Shown in pieces: positions 22,509-31,654 of a DNA stretch of 64,000 bases (its first letter is position 1; every line of letters starts with the position of its first letter). The stretch is taken from assembly GCF_000687455.2 (NCBI RefSeq), contig NZ_JGVW01000084.1:49637-113636 (forward strand), in the 5' to 3' direction. This DNA is from Burkholderia sp. lig30 (lineage in GTDB: Bacteria; Pseudomonadota; Gammaproteobacteria; Burkholderiales; Burkholderiaceae). Below the pieces are notes generated by a model that did not search any database, had not been told where the DNA came from, and worked only from the letters and a program-made list of their open reading frames with translations. The translations under genes were made by a program, and so were the position numbers.

Positions 22509-23411
22509 TCACCCCCAATAACCCGGCCGCTCGTACGTGTGCTTCAGGTAGTCGAGAAAGAGCCGCACGCGCAGCGGCAAGTGGCGCCGCTGCGGAAACA
22601 CCGCGTGGATGCCGATCGGCGGGGCGGCGAACGCATCGAGCACGCTGACGAGTCGCCCGGCCGCGATGTCCGCCCCGACTTCCCACCACGAACGCCATGC
22701 AAGACCATGCCCTGCAACGCACCATTCGCGCAGCACGGCGCCGTCCGAGCATTCCATCGTGCCGCTCACGCGGATCGACACGGGCTTGCCATCCTCCAGG
22801 AACGACCAGCCGCGCTGCTGGTTCGCGTTCGCGGCGAGCGCGAGACAGTTGTGGCGGGCCAGTTCCGCGAGCGTCTGCGGCGTGCCGCGCCGCGCCAGGT
22901 ACGCAGGCGACGCGACGCACACGCGGCGATTCTCGCCGAGCTTCAGCGACACCAGCGACGAATCGGCCAATGCGCCGAGCCGGACCGCACAGTCGAAGCC
23001 CTCGTTGACGAGGTCGACCATCCGGTCGGACAGGTCGAGCGTCACCGAGACGTCCGGATGCGCGCCCGTGAAATCGGGCACGAGGGGCGCGACGTGACGC
23101 CGCCCGAAACCGGCCGGCGCGGAAATCCGCAGATGGCCGCTCGCCTTGACCCCGCCCGCGGACACGCTCGCCTCGGCGTTCTGCATGTCGTGGATGATGC
23201 GCTGGCAATCCTCGAGGAATGCCGAGCCTTCGAACGTCAGCGTGAGCTTGCGCGTCGTGCGCACGAGGAGCTTCACGCCGAGCCGCTCTTCGAGCGCGTC
23301 GAGACGGCGGCCGATGATCGCGGGTGCGACCCCTTCCGCATGCGCCGCCGCCGACAGGCTGCCTTTCGCCGCGACCGCGGCGAACGTTTCGATTTGCTTG
23401 AACCGGTCCAT
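22509..23411 (-). CDS. LysR-family transcriptional regulator
   Basis: A 300-residue LysR-type regulator. The N-terminal winged helix is MDRFKQIETFAAVAAKGSLSAAAHAEGV, where the usual TAAA recognition segment reads SAAA; the C-terminal part is a periplasmic-binding-protein-like effector domain. It is divergent from the haloacid dehalogenase gene across a 158-bp gap, the classic layout for a LysR regulator and its target. The effector is not predictable. Confidence 0.92.
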   Translation of the reverse strand: MDRFKQIETFAAVAAKGSLSAAAHAEGVAPAIIGRRLDALEERLGVKLLVRTTRKLTLTFEGSAFLEDCQRIIHDMQNAEASVSAGGVKASGHLRISAPAGFGRRHVAPLVPDFTGAHPDVSVTLDLSDRMVDLVNEGFDCAVRLGALADSSLVSLKLGENRRVCVASPAYLARRGTPQTLAELARHNCLALAANANQQRGWSFLEDGKPVSIRVSGTMECSDGAVLREWCVAGHGLAWRSWWEVGADIAAGRLVSVLDAFAAPPIGIHAVFPQRRHLPLRVRLFLDYLKHTYERPGYWG

Positions 23412-23569
23412 GCATCGGGCGGGCGGCATTGGCCGCCCGGTCAGGTTGACGGAAACCGCCCCAGATTAGGTATGTAAAAGTAAAAGATCAAGTGATGTTT
23501 AGAGACTTTTTCGCCGATGGCGATCATTAATAGAATCGTCATTGACCGCTGAACATGGAGCGCAACGCG

Positions 23570-24328
23570 ATGTCGGCCACCACGGCACTCTCCCCCCGAG
23601 CCATCCTCTTCGACGCATACGGCACGCTGTTCGACGTGCATGCGGTCGTGGCCGCGGCGGAGCAGCTGTTCCCCGGGCACGGCGAGCGGCTGTCGCAGCT
23701 GTGGCGGCGCAAGCAGCTCGAGTATTCGCAGCTTCGCACGCTGGCCGATCCCGCCGGCAGCCGCTACCGGCCGTTCTGGGACGTCACGCTCGACGCGCTG
23801 CGCTTTTCCGCCCGATCGCTCGGCCTCGCGCTCGACGGTACCGCCGAGAAGCGGCTGATGGACGAATACGCGTGCCTGTCGAGCTACCCCGACGCGGTGC
23901 CCGCGCTGCGCGAGCTGCGCGCGCGCGCGCCGCGGCCGCAGCTCGCGATCCTGTCGAACGGCAATCCGCAGATGCTCGACATCGCGATCAAGAGCGCCGG
24001 GATGAACGGCCTGTTCGACCGCGTGCTGTCGGTCGACGCGGTGCGCGCATACAAGCCGAGCGCGGCCGCGTATGCGCTGGGCACCGACGCGTTCGGCGCC
24101 CCGCCGCGCGACATCGTGTTCGTCTCGTCGAACGGATGGGACGTGACGGGCGCCGGCTGGTTCGGCTACACGACGTTCTGGCTCAATCGCACCGGCGCGC
24201 CGCCCGAGGAACTGGGCGCACCGCCCGACGGCACCGGTGCCGGCATGGCCGACCTGCTCGCCTTCCTCGCCGCCCCGGCTTCGCCAGGCAGGCATGCGAA
24301 CCGCGCGCGCCCCGGCCCGGGCGCGTGA
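23570..24328 (+). CDS. Haloacid dehalogenase, type II (HAD superfamily)
   Basis: A 252-residue HAD hydrolase resembling L-2-haloacid dehalogenases. Motif I is FDAYGTLFD with the nucleophilic aspartate, motif II is ILSNGNP, the lysine is in AYKPSA, and motif III reads [12 protein letters not shown]; the SSN-x-WD pattern is characteristic of type II dehalogenases. The ATG at 23570 has GGAG nine bases upstream; an ATG 15 bp earlier overlaps that site. The natural substrate may be a small haloacid or another 2-substituted acid. Confidence 0.9.
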   Translation: MSATTALSPRAILFDAYGTLFDVHAVVAAAEQLFPGHGERLSQLWRRKQLEYSQLRTLADPAGSRYRPFWDVTLDALRFSARSLGLALDGTAEKRLMDEYACLSSYPDAVPALRELRARAPRPQLAILSNGNPQMLDIAIKSAGMNGLFDRVLSVDAVRAYKPSAAAYALGTDAFGAPPRDIVFVSSNGWDVTGAGWFGYTTFWLNRTGAPPEELGAPPDGTGAGMADLLAFLAAPASPGRHANRARPGPGA

Positions 24329-24395
24329 CGCACGCATCGCTGCCGGCCTTTCCCGCTTTACCGAAATTGCAATGACCACCAAGGAGATGACACTC

Positions 24396-25988
24396 ATGAC
24401 CACCACGCTCACGCTGCCGCAAGGCATGGCGATCACCGGCGAAATCAAGCCGGGCTACGAAGCGATCCTGACGCCCGACGCACTCGAGCTCGTCGCGACG
24501 CTGCATCGCACGTTCGAATCGCGCCGCCAGGCGCTCCTGCAAGTGCGCGCCGAGCGCACGAAGCGCCTCGACGCCGGCGAGCGCCCCGATTTCCTGGCCG
24601 ACACGAAGGCCATCCGCGAAGGCGACTGGAAGGTTGCGGCACTTCCCGCCGACCTGCAGTGCCGCCGCGTCGAAATCACCGGCCCGGTCGAGCGCAAGAT
24701 GATCATCAACGCGCTGAACTCGGGCGCCGATTCGTACATGACGGACTTCGAGGATTCGAACGCGCCGAGCTGGACGAACCAGATCGACGGCCAGATCAAC
24801 CTGCGCGACGCCGTGCGCCGCACGATCTCGCTCGAGCAGAACGGCAAGTCGTACAAGCTGAACGACAAGATCGCGACGCTGATCGTGCGTCCGCGCGGCT
24901 GGCACCTCGACGAGAAGCACGTGACGGTCGACGGCCAGCGCGTGTCCGGCGGCATCTTCGATCTCGCGCTCTACCTGTTCCACAACGCGAAGGAACTGAT
25001 CGCGCGCGGCTCCGGCCCGTACTTCTACCTGCCGAAGATGGAAAGCCACCTGGAGGCACGCCTCTGGAACGACATCTTCATCGCCGCGCAGGAGCGCGTC
25101 GGCATTCCGCGCGGCACGATCCGCGCGACGGTGCTGATCGAGACGATCCTCGCCGCGTTCGAGATGGACGAAATCCTCTATGAACTGCGCGAGCACAGCT
25201 CGGGCCTGAACGCGGGCCGCTGGGACTACATCTTCTCGGCGATCAAGAAGTTCAAGAACGACCGCGACTTCTGCCTCGCGGACCGCTCGAAGATCACGAT
25301 GACGGTGCCGTTCATGCGCGCGTACGCGTTGCTGCTGCTCAAGACCTGCCACAAGCGCAACGCGCCGGCGATCGGCGGCATGAGCGCGCTGATCCCGATC
25401 AAGAACGACCCGGAAGCGAACGACAAGGCGATGGCCGGCGTGCGCGCGGACAAGGCGCGCGACGCGACCGACGGCTACGACGGCGGCTGGGTCGCGCACC
25501 CGGGCCTCGTGCCGCTCGCGATGGAGGAATTCGTCAAGGTGCTCGGCGACAAGCAGAACCAGATCGGCAAGCAGCGCGACGACGTGCAGATCGAAGGTCG
25601 TGACCTGCTCAACTTCCAGCCGGAAGCGCCGATCACCGAGGCTGGCCTGCGCAACAACATCAACGTGGGCATCCACTATCTCGGCTCTTGGCTCGCGGGC
25701 AACGGCTGCGTGCCGATCCACAACCTGATGGAAGACGCGGCGACGGCCGAGATCTCCCGCTCGCAGGTGTGGCAGTGGATCCGCTCGCCGAAGGGCACGC
25801 TCGAGGACGGCCGCAAGGTCACGGCCGAGCTCGTGCGCGACTACGCGAAGGTCGAGCTCGAGAACGTCAAGAAGACGGTCGGCGGCGACACGACGCCGTA
25901 TGAGCGCGCCGCGGTGATCTTCGAACAGATGTCGACGTCGGAGACGTTCACCGAATTCCTCACGCTGCCGCTCTACGAGGAAATCTGA
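24396..25988 (+). CDS. aceB: Malate synthase A
   Basis: A 530-residue TIM-barrel enzyme that condenses glyoxylate with acetyl-CoA to malate. The protein has the class-A length, with [11 protein letters not shown] and [10 protein letters not shown] as recognisable active-site-region segments and a C-terminal [15 protein letters not shown] block. AAGGAG ends nine bases before the chosen ATG; an ATG 24 bp upstream would place this ribosome site inside the gene. A strong hairpin follows the stop. Confidence 0.96.
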   Translation: MTTTLTLPQGMAITGEIKPGYEAILTPDALELVATLHRTFESRRQALLQVRAERTKRLDAGERPDFLADTKAIREGDWKVAALPADLQCRRVEITGPVERKMIINALNSGADSYMTDFEDSNAPSWTNQIDGQINLRDAVRRTISLEQNGKSYKLNDKIATLIVRPRGWHLDEKHVTVDGQRVSGGIFDLALYLFHNAKELIARGSGPYFYLPKMESHLEARLWNDIFIAAQERVGIPRGTIRATVLIETILAAFEMDEILYELREHSSGLNAGRWDYIFSAIKKFKNDRDFCLADRSKITMTVPFMRAYALLLLKTCHKRNAPAIGGMSALIPIKNDPEANDKAMAGVRADKARDATDGYDGGWVAHPGLVPLAMEEFVKVLGDKQNQIGKQRDDVQIEGRDLLNFQPEAPITEAGLRNNINVGIHYLGSWLAGNGCVPIHNLMEDAATAEISRSQVWQWIRSPKGTLEDGRKVTAELVRDYAKVELENVKKTVGGDTTPYERAAVIFEQMSTSETFTEFLTLPLYEEI

Positions 25989-26037
25989 CCGCGCAGCGGC
26001 GCGAAGCGCAGTCGGCTTCGCGCGCTGGTCGTCACAG

Positions 26038-26070
26038 CGAAGAAGCGCCCCTCGGGGCGCTTCTTCGTTT
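26038..26070 (+). terminator. Terminator after aceB
   Basis: A perfect 13-bp stem (CGAAGAAGCGCCC at 26038-26050 and its complement at 26055-26067) with a CTCG loop is followed by only three T residues. It lies 50 bp after the aceB stop. Confidence 0.75.
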
Positions 26071-26192
26071 ACGGACTCGGCCGGGAGCCGGTGTCACGCG
26101 CTCGCGGGCTCGCGCCGACACTTGACCCAGCCGCCCGATTCGATGTGCGGCATGCCCGCTGCCGCATGCGGCGCAACGGGCTCATTGCCGCG

Positions 26193-26687
26193 TTAGGTCA
26201 GCGGCGCGTCGCTGACCAGCACGCCGTCCGCATCAGCATAGATCCACTCGCCCGGTGCGATCCGCGTGCCGAGCACCGTGACGGGCACGTCGCATTCGCC
26301 GACGCCGCGCTTGTCGCTCTTGCGCGGATGCGTCGCGAGCGCGAGCACGCCGACGTTGCACGCGTTCAGTTCATCCGAATCGCGCACGCATCCGTTCACC
26401 ACGATCCCGGCCCAGTGGTTCTTCTCAGCCAGTGCGCCGAGATTGCCGCCGACGAGCGCGCAGCGCATGCTGCCGCCGCCGTCGACGACCAGCACGCGGC
26501 CCGCGCCGTCCTGCTCGAGCGCGGCGCGCACCAGTGTGTTGTCCTCGAACAGCTTCAGCGTCGCGACCGGGCCGGCAAAGCGTGCCGTGCCGCCATACGC
26601 GCGCAGCGCCGGCTCGAGCACGCGCAGCGTGCCGGCTGCGAGCTTGTCTTCATGGGCGTCGCAAAGATCGGTTGTCGCAAAGGTCAT
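26193..26687 (-). CDS. rraA: RraA family protein
   Basis: A 164-residue RraA-fold protein: either the RNase E activity regulator or a 4-hydroxy-4-methyl-2-oxoglutarate/oxaloacetate aldolase, as the two share this fold. Seen are [18 protein letters not shown] (residues about 70-87) and the GCVRDSDEL segment with the arginine and aspartate used for metal and substrate binding in the aldolases, so an aldolase activity is possible. The start has AGGAG (AGGAGACGACG) upstream. It is divergent from the AraC gene. Confidence 0.9.
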   Translation of the reverse strand: MTFATTDLCDAHEDKLAAGTLRVLEPALRAYGGTARFAGPVATLKLFEDNTLVRAALEQDGAGRVLVVDGGGSMRCALVGGNLGALAEKNHWAGIVVNGCVRDSDELNACNVGVLALATHPRKSDKRGVGECDVPVTVLGTRIAPGEWIYADADGVLVSDAPLT

Positions 26688-26873
26688 GTCGTCGTCTCCT
26701 GTCGACCAAGGTTAATGCGCTAGCAGTAATTGCTGGTCCGATGCAAAGCTGTCGACCAGAGTCAATTCGAAGCTCGCATTATCGACCGAAAAATTCCCGA
26801 CGCGCACCCAGACGCGCGCCCTTCTACAATGACGGCATCGTCCCGCGTCGCCAAGCCGCACCTGATCTCCCCC

Positions 26874-27755
26874 ATGAATCCGTCCGCTCGGGCCGCCGTC
26901 CCTGTCCATATCGACGTCATCGACATTCCGCCGGAATTCGCGCCGACGGACGTCCACCCGATGCGGGTGCGCGCGCGTCCGCTCGCCGCAGGCGTACGGG
27001 TGCCGCGCCACACGCACGCGTGGGCGCAGATGGCGTATGCGTCGCGCGGCGTGCTGCGCGTCGCGACCGCCGGCACGACATGGATGGTGCCGCCATCGCG
27101 CGCGATCTGGGTGCCGCCGCACGTCACGCACGAAGTCGTGGTCGTCGAGGACGCGTACCTGCGCACGCTGTACGTCGACGAATCGGTCGTGCCGGACGGT
27201 CTCGATGCGTGCCGCGTCGTCGAAGTGTCGGGCCTGCTGCGCGAACTGATCGTCGCGCTCGACGCACGCGAGCTGGGCGCCACGCGAGAGCGCCTGCTTT
27301 GCGCACTCGTGCTCGACGAGCTGAGTCACGCAGAACCGCTGCCGCTCGCGGTGCCGATGCCCGACGAAAAGCGGCTGCGCATGTTGTGCGAAGCCGTGCT
27401 CGCACAACCCGCGCACGTGGAATCGCTCGAACACTGGGCGGCCGAAGTCGGCGCCAGCACGCGCACGATTTCCCGTCTGTTCAAGCACGAGCTGGGAGTG
27501 AGCTTTTCGCAATGGCGGCAGCAGGCGCTGCTCGCGCGGGCGATTCCGCTGCTGAACCAGGGACGCCCGCTGTCGCATATCGCACGCGAACTCGGCTATC
27601 AAAGCCAGAGTGCGTTTTCCGCGATGTTCCGGCGTGCATTCGGTGAAAGCCCGCGCGCGTTCATGCTGCGCGGTCAGGAACCGCCGCCCGGCGAAACGCC
27701 GGCCGCGCACGGTGGGTTGCATGACAGCGAGGCCGGTGACGCAGCCGGAAGCTAG
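26874..27755 (+). CDS. AraC-family transcriptional regulator with cupin-type sensor domain
   Basis: A regulator of about 293 residues. The N-terminal half is a cupin-type sensing domain (RHTHAWAQMAYASRGVLRV, then WVPPHVTHEV); the C-terminal domain has two helix-turn-helix motifs, with LSHIARELGYQSQSAFSAMFRRAFGESP in the second. The start is uncertain: ATG at 26874 (MNPSARA) is used here, and an in-frame ATG at 26829 is possible. It is divergent from rraA. The target is unknown. Confidence 0.85.
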   Translation: MNPSARAAVPVHIDVIDIPPEFAPTDVHPMRVRARPLAAGVRVPRHTHAWAQMAYASRGVLRVATAGTTWMVPPSRAIWVPPHVTHEVVVVEDAYLRTLYVDESVVPDGLDACRVVEVSGLLRELIVALDARELGATRERLLCALVLDELSHAEPLPLAVPMPDEKRLRMLCEAVLAQPAHVESLEHWAAEVGASTRTISRLFKHELGVSFSQWRQQALLARAIPLLNQGRPLSHIARELGYQSQSAFSAMFRRAFGESPRAFMLRGQEPPPGETPAAHGGLHDSEAGDAAGS

Positions 27756-27768
27756 GAGCGATTCTCGC

Positions 27769-27823
27769 GTGTGGCGGGCGTGTGGCGGGCGTGTGGCGGG
27801 CGTGTGGCGGGCGTGTGGCGGGC
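27769..27823. repeat. Five perfect tandem copies of an 11-bp unit
   Basis: The unit GTGTGGCGGGC is repeated five times without mismatch, between the convergent AraC and GNAT genes. It lies outside both coding regions, so copy number can vary by slippage without altering either protein. Confidence 0.95.
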
Positions 27824-27844
27824 TTGCGCCAGCCCCGCGACATG

Positions 27845-28309
27845 TCAGACCGGCCGCACCATACGGCGGATCGACCCGAGTTGCGCAAGCCGGGGACCTG
27901 AGACGCGATAACCCATGCGCAGGTAGAGGCGCGCAGCGGGGTTGTCGACGAACACCCGCAGTTGCAGCTCGCTCAGGCCGCGCGCTTTCGCCCAGCGGTG
28001 CGACGTCTCGAGCAGGTAGGTGCCCGCGCCCTTGCCGCGATGGCCGGCGGCGATCTGCACGTCGCGGATATGCAGCGAGTCACCCTCTTCGGTGATGCGC
28101 AGCATGCCGATGCGTTCGCCGTCGGCTTCGAGGATGAAGTTCTCCGATTCGCACCAGCTCGCATAGAACAGGTCGCCGCGCCAGACGAGGCCGTGGCGCT
28201 TGTAATAGCCGCCCATGTTGCCGTGCGTGAGCGCTTCGGCAAACGGAAAATCGCCGGGCTCTGCCGGACGAAGCTGAAAGACAAGTCGGAGGTCGGTAGG
28301 GTCGAGCAT
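27845..28309 (-). CDS. GNAT family N-acetyltransferase
   Basis: A 154-residue GNAT protein. The acetyl-CoA loop QIAAGHRGKGAGTYLL gives the Q/R-x-x-G-x-G/A motif (residues about 98-113), and NPAARLYLRMGYRV is the usual C-terminal motif. The ATG at 28309 is chosen because the fold begins at LRLVFQLRPAE; the longer open frame upstream has no homology-like features. The acceptor substrate is unknown. Confidence 0.88.
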   Translation of the reverse strand: MLDPTDLRLVFQLRPAEPGDFPFAEALTHGNMGGYYKRHGLVWRGDLFYASWCESENFILEADGERIGMLRITEEGDSLHIRDVQIAAGHRGKGAGTYLLETSHRWAKARGLSELQLRVFVDNPAARLYLRMGYRVSGPRLAQLGSIRRMVRPV

Positions 28310-28520
28310 CGCGCGGCTATTGTTGACGCATGCCGTCACGATAGCGCAGCGCGGCACGGATGCAATTGCGATTTGCACGCATCGGCGCGGACGGGACTCG
28401 CCTACGTCCCGCAGGCCGCTGAGCGTGTGCACGCGCATCTCTTCGATGTCCCGCCGGAAGTCGCGCGGGCGGCTCCCCCCACCCCGCAGCGGCGTGCCCG
28501 CAAGCGGGCACCTGTGGTCA

Positions 28521-28550
28521 AAAACAAAAATGCCCGCACAAGGCGGGCAT
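28521..28550 (-). terminator. Terminator of the tRNA operon
   Basis: On the minus strand an 8-bp stem ATGCCCGC/GCGGGCAT with a 5-nt loop is followed by TTTTGTTTTT. It is 8 bp past the last tRNA-Asp, so it ends the nine-tRNA transcript. Confidence 0.85.
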
Positions 28551-28558
28551 TTATTGTT

Positions 28559-28635
28559 TGGCGGAGCGGACGGGACTCGAACCCGCGACCCCCGGCGTGA
28601 CAGGCCGGTATTCTAACCGACTGAACTACCGCTCC
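28559..28635 (-). tRNA. tRNA-Asp(GUC), copy 1 (last in the operon)
   Basis: 77 nt including an encoded CCA end. Cloverleaf acceptor GGAGCGG/CCGCTCC, anticodon loop CTGTCAC with anticodon GUC. It differs from the other three Asp copies at 28619 (G where they have A on the plus strand). Confidence 0.97.
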
Positions 28636-28712
28636 AGTCTTGCTTCATTACCTGGCAGGCGTCGGTCATTTCCTGCCGGCGCATCGATCGAACACTCGAA
28701 CGACGCCGAATC

Positions 28713-28788
28713 TGGCGTCCCCTAGGGGATTCGAACCCCTGTACTCACCGTGAAAGGGTGATGTCCTAGGCCTCTAGACGAAGGGGAC
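28713..28788 (-). tRNA. tRNA-Glu(UUC), copy 1
   Basis: 76 nt with encoded CCA. Acceptor GTCCCCT/AGGGGAC, anticodon loop CTTTCAC with anticodon UUC. Part of the 294-bp tandem unit. Confidence 0.97.
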
Positions 28789-28815
28789 AACGTACAGCTT
28801 ACATCTTTAATACAA

Positions 28816-28847
28816 AAGCCCGCTCAAAAAATGTCTTGAACGGGCTT
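28816..28847 (-). terminator. Terminator-like hairpin in tRNA spacer 1
   Basis: On the minus strand AAGCCCG and CGGGCTT pair, extended by TCAA/TTGA inside, followed by TTTTGTATT. It lies between a tRNA-Asp and the next tRNA-Glu. Confidence 0.5.
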
Positions 28848-28852
28848 CGTTC

Positions 28853-28929
28853 TGGCGGAGCGGACGGGACTCGAACCCGCGACCCCCGGCGTGACAGGCC
28901 GGTATTCTAACCAACTGAACTACCGCTCC
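28853..28929 (-). tRNA. tRNA-Asp(GUC), copy 2
   Basis: 77 nt with encoded CCA, anticodon GUC; identical as read to copies 3 and 4. Confidence 0.97.
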
Positions 28930-29006
28930 AGTCTTGCTTCACTACCTGGCAGGCGTCGGTCATTTCCTGCCGGCGCATCGATCGAACACTCGAACGACGC
29001 CGAATC

Positions 29007-29082
29007 TGGCGTCCCCTAGGGGATTCGAACCCCTGTACTCACCGTGAAAGGGTGATGTCCTAGGCCTCTAGACGAAGGGGAC
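29007..29082 (-). tRNA. tRNA-Glu(UUC), copy 2
   Basis: 76 nt with encoded CCA, anticodon UUC; identical as read to the other Glu copies. Confidence 0.97.
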
Positions 29083-29109
29083 AACGTACAGCTTACATCT
29101 TTAATACAA

Positions 29110-29141
29110 AAGCCCGCTCAAAAAATGTCTTGAACGGGCTT
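29110..29141 (-). terminator. Terminator-like hairpin in tRNA spacer 2
   Basis: Exact copy of the hairpin at 28816-28847, one 294-bp unit away. Confidence 0.5.
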
Positions 29142-29146
29142 CGTTC

Positions 29147-29223
29147 TGGCGGAGCGGACGGGACTCGAACCCGCGACCCCCGGCGTGACAGGCCGGTATT
29201 CTAACCAACTGAACTACCGCTCC
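29147..29223 (-). tRNA. tRNA-Asp(GUC), copy 3
   Basis: 77 nt with encoded CCA, anticodon GUC; starts exactly 294 bp after copy 2. Confidence 0.97.
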
Positions 29224-29300
29224 AGTCTTGCTTCACTACCTGGCAGGCGTCGGTCATTTCCTGCCGGCGCATCGATCGAACACTCGAACGACGCCGAATC

Positions 29301-29376
29301 TGGCGTCCCCTAGGGGATTCGAACCCCTGTACTCACCGTGAAAGGGTGATGTCCTAGGCCTCTAGACGAAGGGGAC
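29301..29376 (-). tRNA. tRNA-Glu(UUC), copy 3
   Basis: 76 nt with encoded CCA, anticodon UUC; starts 294 bp after copy 2. Confidence 0.97.
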
Positions 29377-29403
29377 AACGTACAGCTTACATCTTTAATA
29401 CAA

Positions 29404-29435
29404 AAGCCCGCTCAAAAAATGTCTTGAACGGGCTT
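29404..29435 (-). terminator. Terminator-like hairpin in tRNA spacer 3
   Basis: Third exact copy, directly after tRNA-Asp copy 4 in the direction of transcription. Confidence 0.5.
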
Positions 29436-29440
29436 CGTTC

Positions 29441-29517
29441 TGGCGGAGCGGACGGGACTCGAACCCGCGACCCCCGGCGTGACAGGCCGGTATTCTAACC
29501 AACTGAACTACCGCTCC
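29441..29517 (-). tRNA. tRNA-Asp(GUC), copy 4
   Basis: 77 nt with encoded CCA, anticodon GUC. Repeat identity stops just past this gene: the spacer to the next tRNA-Glu is unlike the others. Confidence 0.97.
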
Positions 29518-29596
29518 AACTACTTTAACCGTCACTTGCGGGCGTCGATCAAACTCCCGCAAGCTGCACCGCTTCTCATCGAAGTGACGCCGAATC

Positions 29597-29672
29597 TGGC
29601 GTCCCCTAGGGGATTCGAACCCCTGTACTCACCGTGAAAGGGTGATGTCCTAGGCCTCTAGACGAAGGGGAC
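29597..29672 (-). tRNA. tRNA-Glu(UUC), copy 4 (first Glu in the operon)
   Basis: 76 nt with encoded CCA, anticodon UUC. Flanked by unique spacers on both sides, so it is probably the ancestral copy with Asp copy 4. Confidence 0.97.
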
Positions 29673-29803
29673 ATAATCTTTTCAGATCTGTCTGGTTTCG
29701 CCATTCATTTACGTCAACAGCGAAGACCGAGATTCTGACTGTTTTAAATCGTTTTGTGAAGCTTTTTTTACTGCCCGCTTCACTCAGCGATTTACCGTTC
29801 TGT

Positions 29804-29879
<76 letters not shown>

Positions 29880-29897
29880 TTGCAGAACAGAAGTGAA

Positions 29898-29926
29898 ATT
29901 ATAGGGGCCTATTTTTCGTTTGTAAA
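29898..29926 (-). promoter_or_regulatory. Sigma-70 promoter of the tRNA operon
   Basis: On the minus strand TTTACA (29921-29926) and TATAAT (29898-29903) are separated by exactly 17 bp. Transcription would start about 10 bp before tRNA-Ala, so gltX read-through is not needed for tRNA supply. Confidence 0.85.
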
Positions 29927-29994
29927 TACCTTTTTTGCGATTCGAGTGAAATTTTTGCGAAGCCGTCAGCGGACAGCTTCGCACCACCCTCACC

Positions 29995-31404
29995 TTACGC
30001 GAGCGCCGACTCGATACGCGACACCACCACGTCACGGCCGAACAGCATCAGCACCGCATCGATCGACGGCGTGTGCGTCGTGCCCGCCACCAGCAGGCGC
30101 ACCGGCATCGCGAGCTGCGGCATCTTCAGCTTGTGTGCGGACAGCGCCGCCTTCAGCGCCGCAGCGATCGACTCCTTGTTCCACTCGATCGTCTTCAGCG
30201 CCGCCGCCAGTTCCGCCAGCGCCGGACGCACCGTATCGGTCACGTGCTGCGCGAGCGCCTCGGCGTCGGGCGCGGGCACGCGGTAGAACATCGCCGCGCC
30301 GTCCGCGATCTCCTTGATCGTCGACGCGCGATCCTTCATCAGGCCCATCACACCCTCAAGGTCAGGCCCGTTCGCCAGCGCGCCCTCGTCGATGCCGAGC
30401 GCGGCGAAGAACGGCCCGGACAGCCCGGCAAGGCGCGCGTTGTCCGCTTCCTTGATGTAGTGGTTGTTCAGCCAGTTCAGCTTGTCGTGGTCGTACTGCG
30501 CCGGCGACTTGCCGAGATGCTCCAGATCGAACCACTCGACGAACTGCTCGCGCGAGAAGATCTCCGCGTCGCCGTGCGACCAGCCGAGGCGCGCCAGATA
30601 GTTCAGCACCGCCTCCGGCAGATAGCCGGCGTCGCGGTAGCCCATCACGCTCATCGCGCCGTGACGCTTGCTCATCTTCTCGCCCTGCTCGTTGAGCACG
30701 GTCGGCAGGTGCGCATACACCGGCACCTCGCCGCCCAGCGCGCGCAGGATGTTGATCTGGCGCGGCGTGTTGTTCACGTGATCGTCACCGCGGATCACGT
30801 GCGTGATCCGCATGTCGAGATCGTCGACCACCACGCAGAAGTTGTAGGTCGGCGTGCCGTCCGGACGCGCGATCACGAGATCGTCGAGCTCTTCGTTCGA
30901 GATCTCGATGCGGCCCTTCACCGCATCGTCCCATGCGACGGTGCCGGTGAGCGGGTTGCGGAAGCGCAGCACGGGCTTCACGCCGGCGGGCGGCTCGGGC
31001 AGCACCTTGCCCGGCTCGGGACGCCACGTGCCGTCGTAGCGCGGCTTCTCGCCGGCTTCGCGCTGACGCTCGCGCAGCGCATCCAGTTCCTCGGTCGACA
31101 TGTAGCACGGGTAGACGAGACCGTCGTCGGCCATCTTCGCGAGCACCTCGCGATAGCGGTCCATCCGCTGCATCTGGTAGAACGGGCCTTCGTCGAAATC
31201 GAGCTCGAGCCACTTCATCCCTTCGAGGATCGCGTCGACCGACGCCTCGGTCGAACGCTCGACATCGGTGTCCTCGATGCGCAGCACGAACGTGCCTTTC
31301 ATCTTGCGGGCGAACGCCCACGGATAGAGCGCGGAACGGATGTTGCCCAGATGGATGAAGCCGGTGGGGCTCGGCGCGAAGCGGGTACGGACAGGATGGG
31401 TCAT
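29995..31404 (-). CDS. gltX: Glutamate-tRNA ligase GltX
   Basis: A 469-residue class I aminoacyl-tRNA synthetase that charges tRNA-Glu. The HIGH-type motif is HLGN (residues 18-21, within [12 protein letters not shown]) and the KMSKS-type motif is KMSKR in GEKMSKRHG. The ATG at 31404 gives the standard start [15 protein letters not shown]; the frame is open further upstream but without homology. It lies immediately upstream of the tRNA operon carrying four tRNA-Glu genes. A TATAAT at 31514-31519 on the minus strand is a possible -10 box. Confidence 0.97.
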   Translation of the reverse strand: MTHPVRTRFAPSPTGFIHLGNIRSALYPWAFARKMKGTFVLRIEDTDVERSTEASVDAILEGMKWLELDFDEGPFYQMQRMDRYREVLAKMADDGLVYPCYMSTEELDALRERQREAGEKPRYDGTWRPEPGKVLPEPPAGVKPVLRFRNPLTGTVAWDDAVKGRIEISNEELDDLVIARPDGTPTYNFCVVVDDLDMRITHVIRGDDHVNNTPRQINILRALGGEVPVYAHLPTVLNEQGEKMSKRHGAMSVMGYRDAGYLPEAVLNYLARLGWSHGDAEIFSREQFVEWFDLEHLGKSPAQYDHDKLNWLNNHYIKEADNARLAGLSGPFFAALGIDEGALANGPDLEGVMGLMKDRASTIKEIADGAAMFYRVPAPDAEALAQHVTDTVRPALAELAAALKTIEWNKESIAAALKAALSAHKLKMPQLAMPVRLLVAGTTHTPSIDAVLMLFGRDVVVSRIESALA

Positions 31405-31654
31405 AAGCGGTAACTCGGACGCCAGAGGCGCATGATTGAATCGACGCGGGTTCGACGGGGCCAGCCGCGCTGCAACGCGGGGCAGCCGGCACCCGGAACG
31501 GAAAGAAGCCGGAATTATACTCGCCCGGACACTGCGTGCAGCGCGCGCCGCTTGCTTTATGATGTGCGCGCCGCGGCCGCCAGCCGGCGCCGCCTTCTGG
31601 AACGTACCGGCGCCGCGGGCGCACCGCCCGCCGCCCGAAGCTGGAGAGTTTTCG

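Larger units (their letters stand above)
28559..29517. repeat. 294-bp tandem repeat units containing Glu-Asp tRNA pairs
   Basis: Three full units (28559-28852, 28853-29146, 29147-29440) plus the Asp gene of a fourth. Unit 1 differs from unit 2 at two positions (28619 and 28648); units 2 and 3 look identical, spacers included. This indicates recent tandem duplication or ongoing gene conversion. Confidence 0.95.

Noticed and set aside
28559..29672. Regular spaced repeats that could be read as a CRISPR array
   Set aside because: The repeats are complete tRNA-Glu and tRNA-Asp genes with near-identical spacers and 294-bp period; there are no cas genes.
29673..29803. A second promoter (TTGACG) between tRNA-Ala and tRNA-Glu copy 4
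   Set aside because: No matching -10 box lies at a 16-18 bp spacing, so it was not listed.
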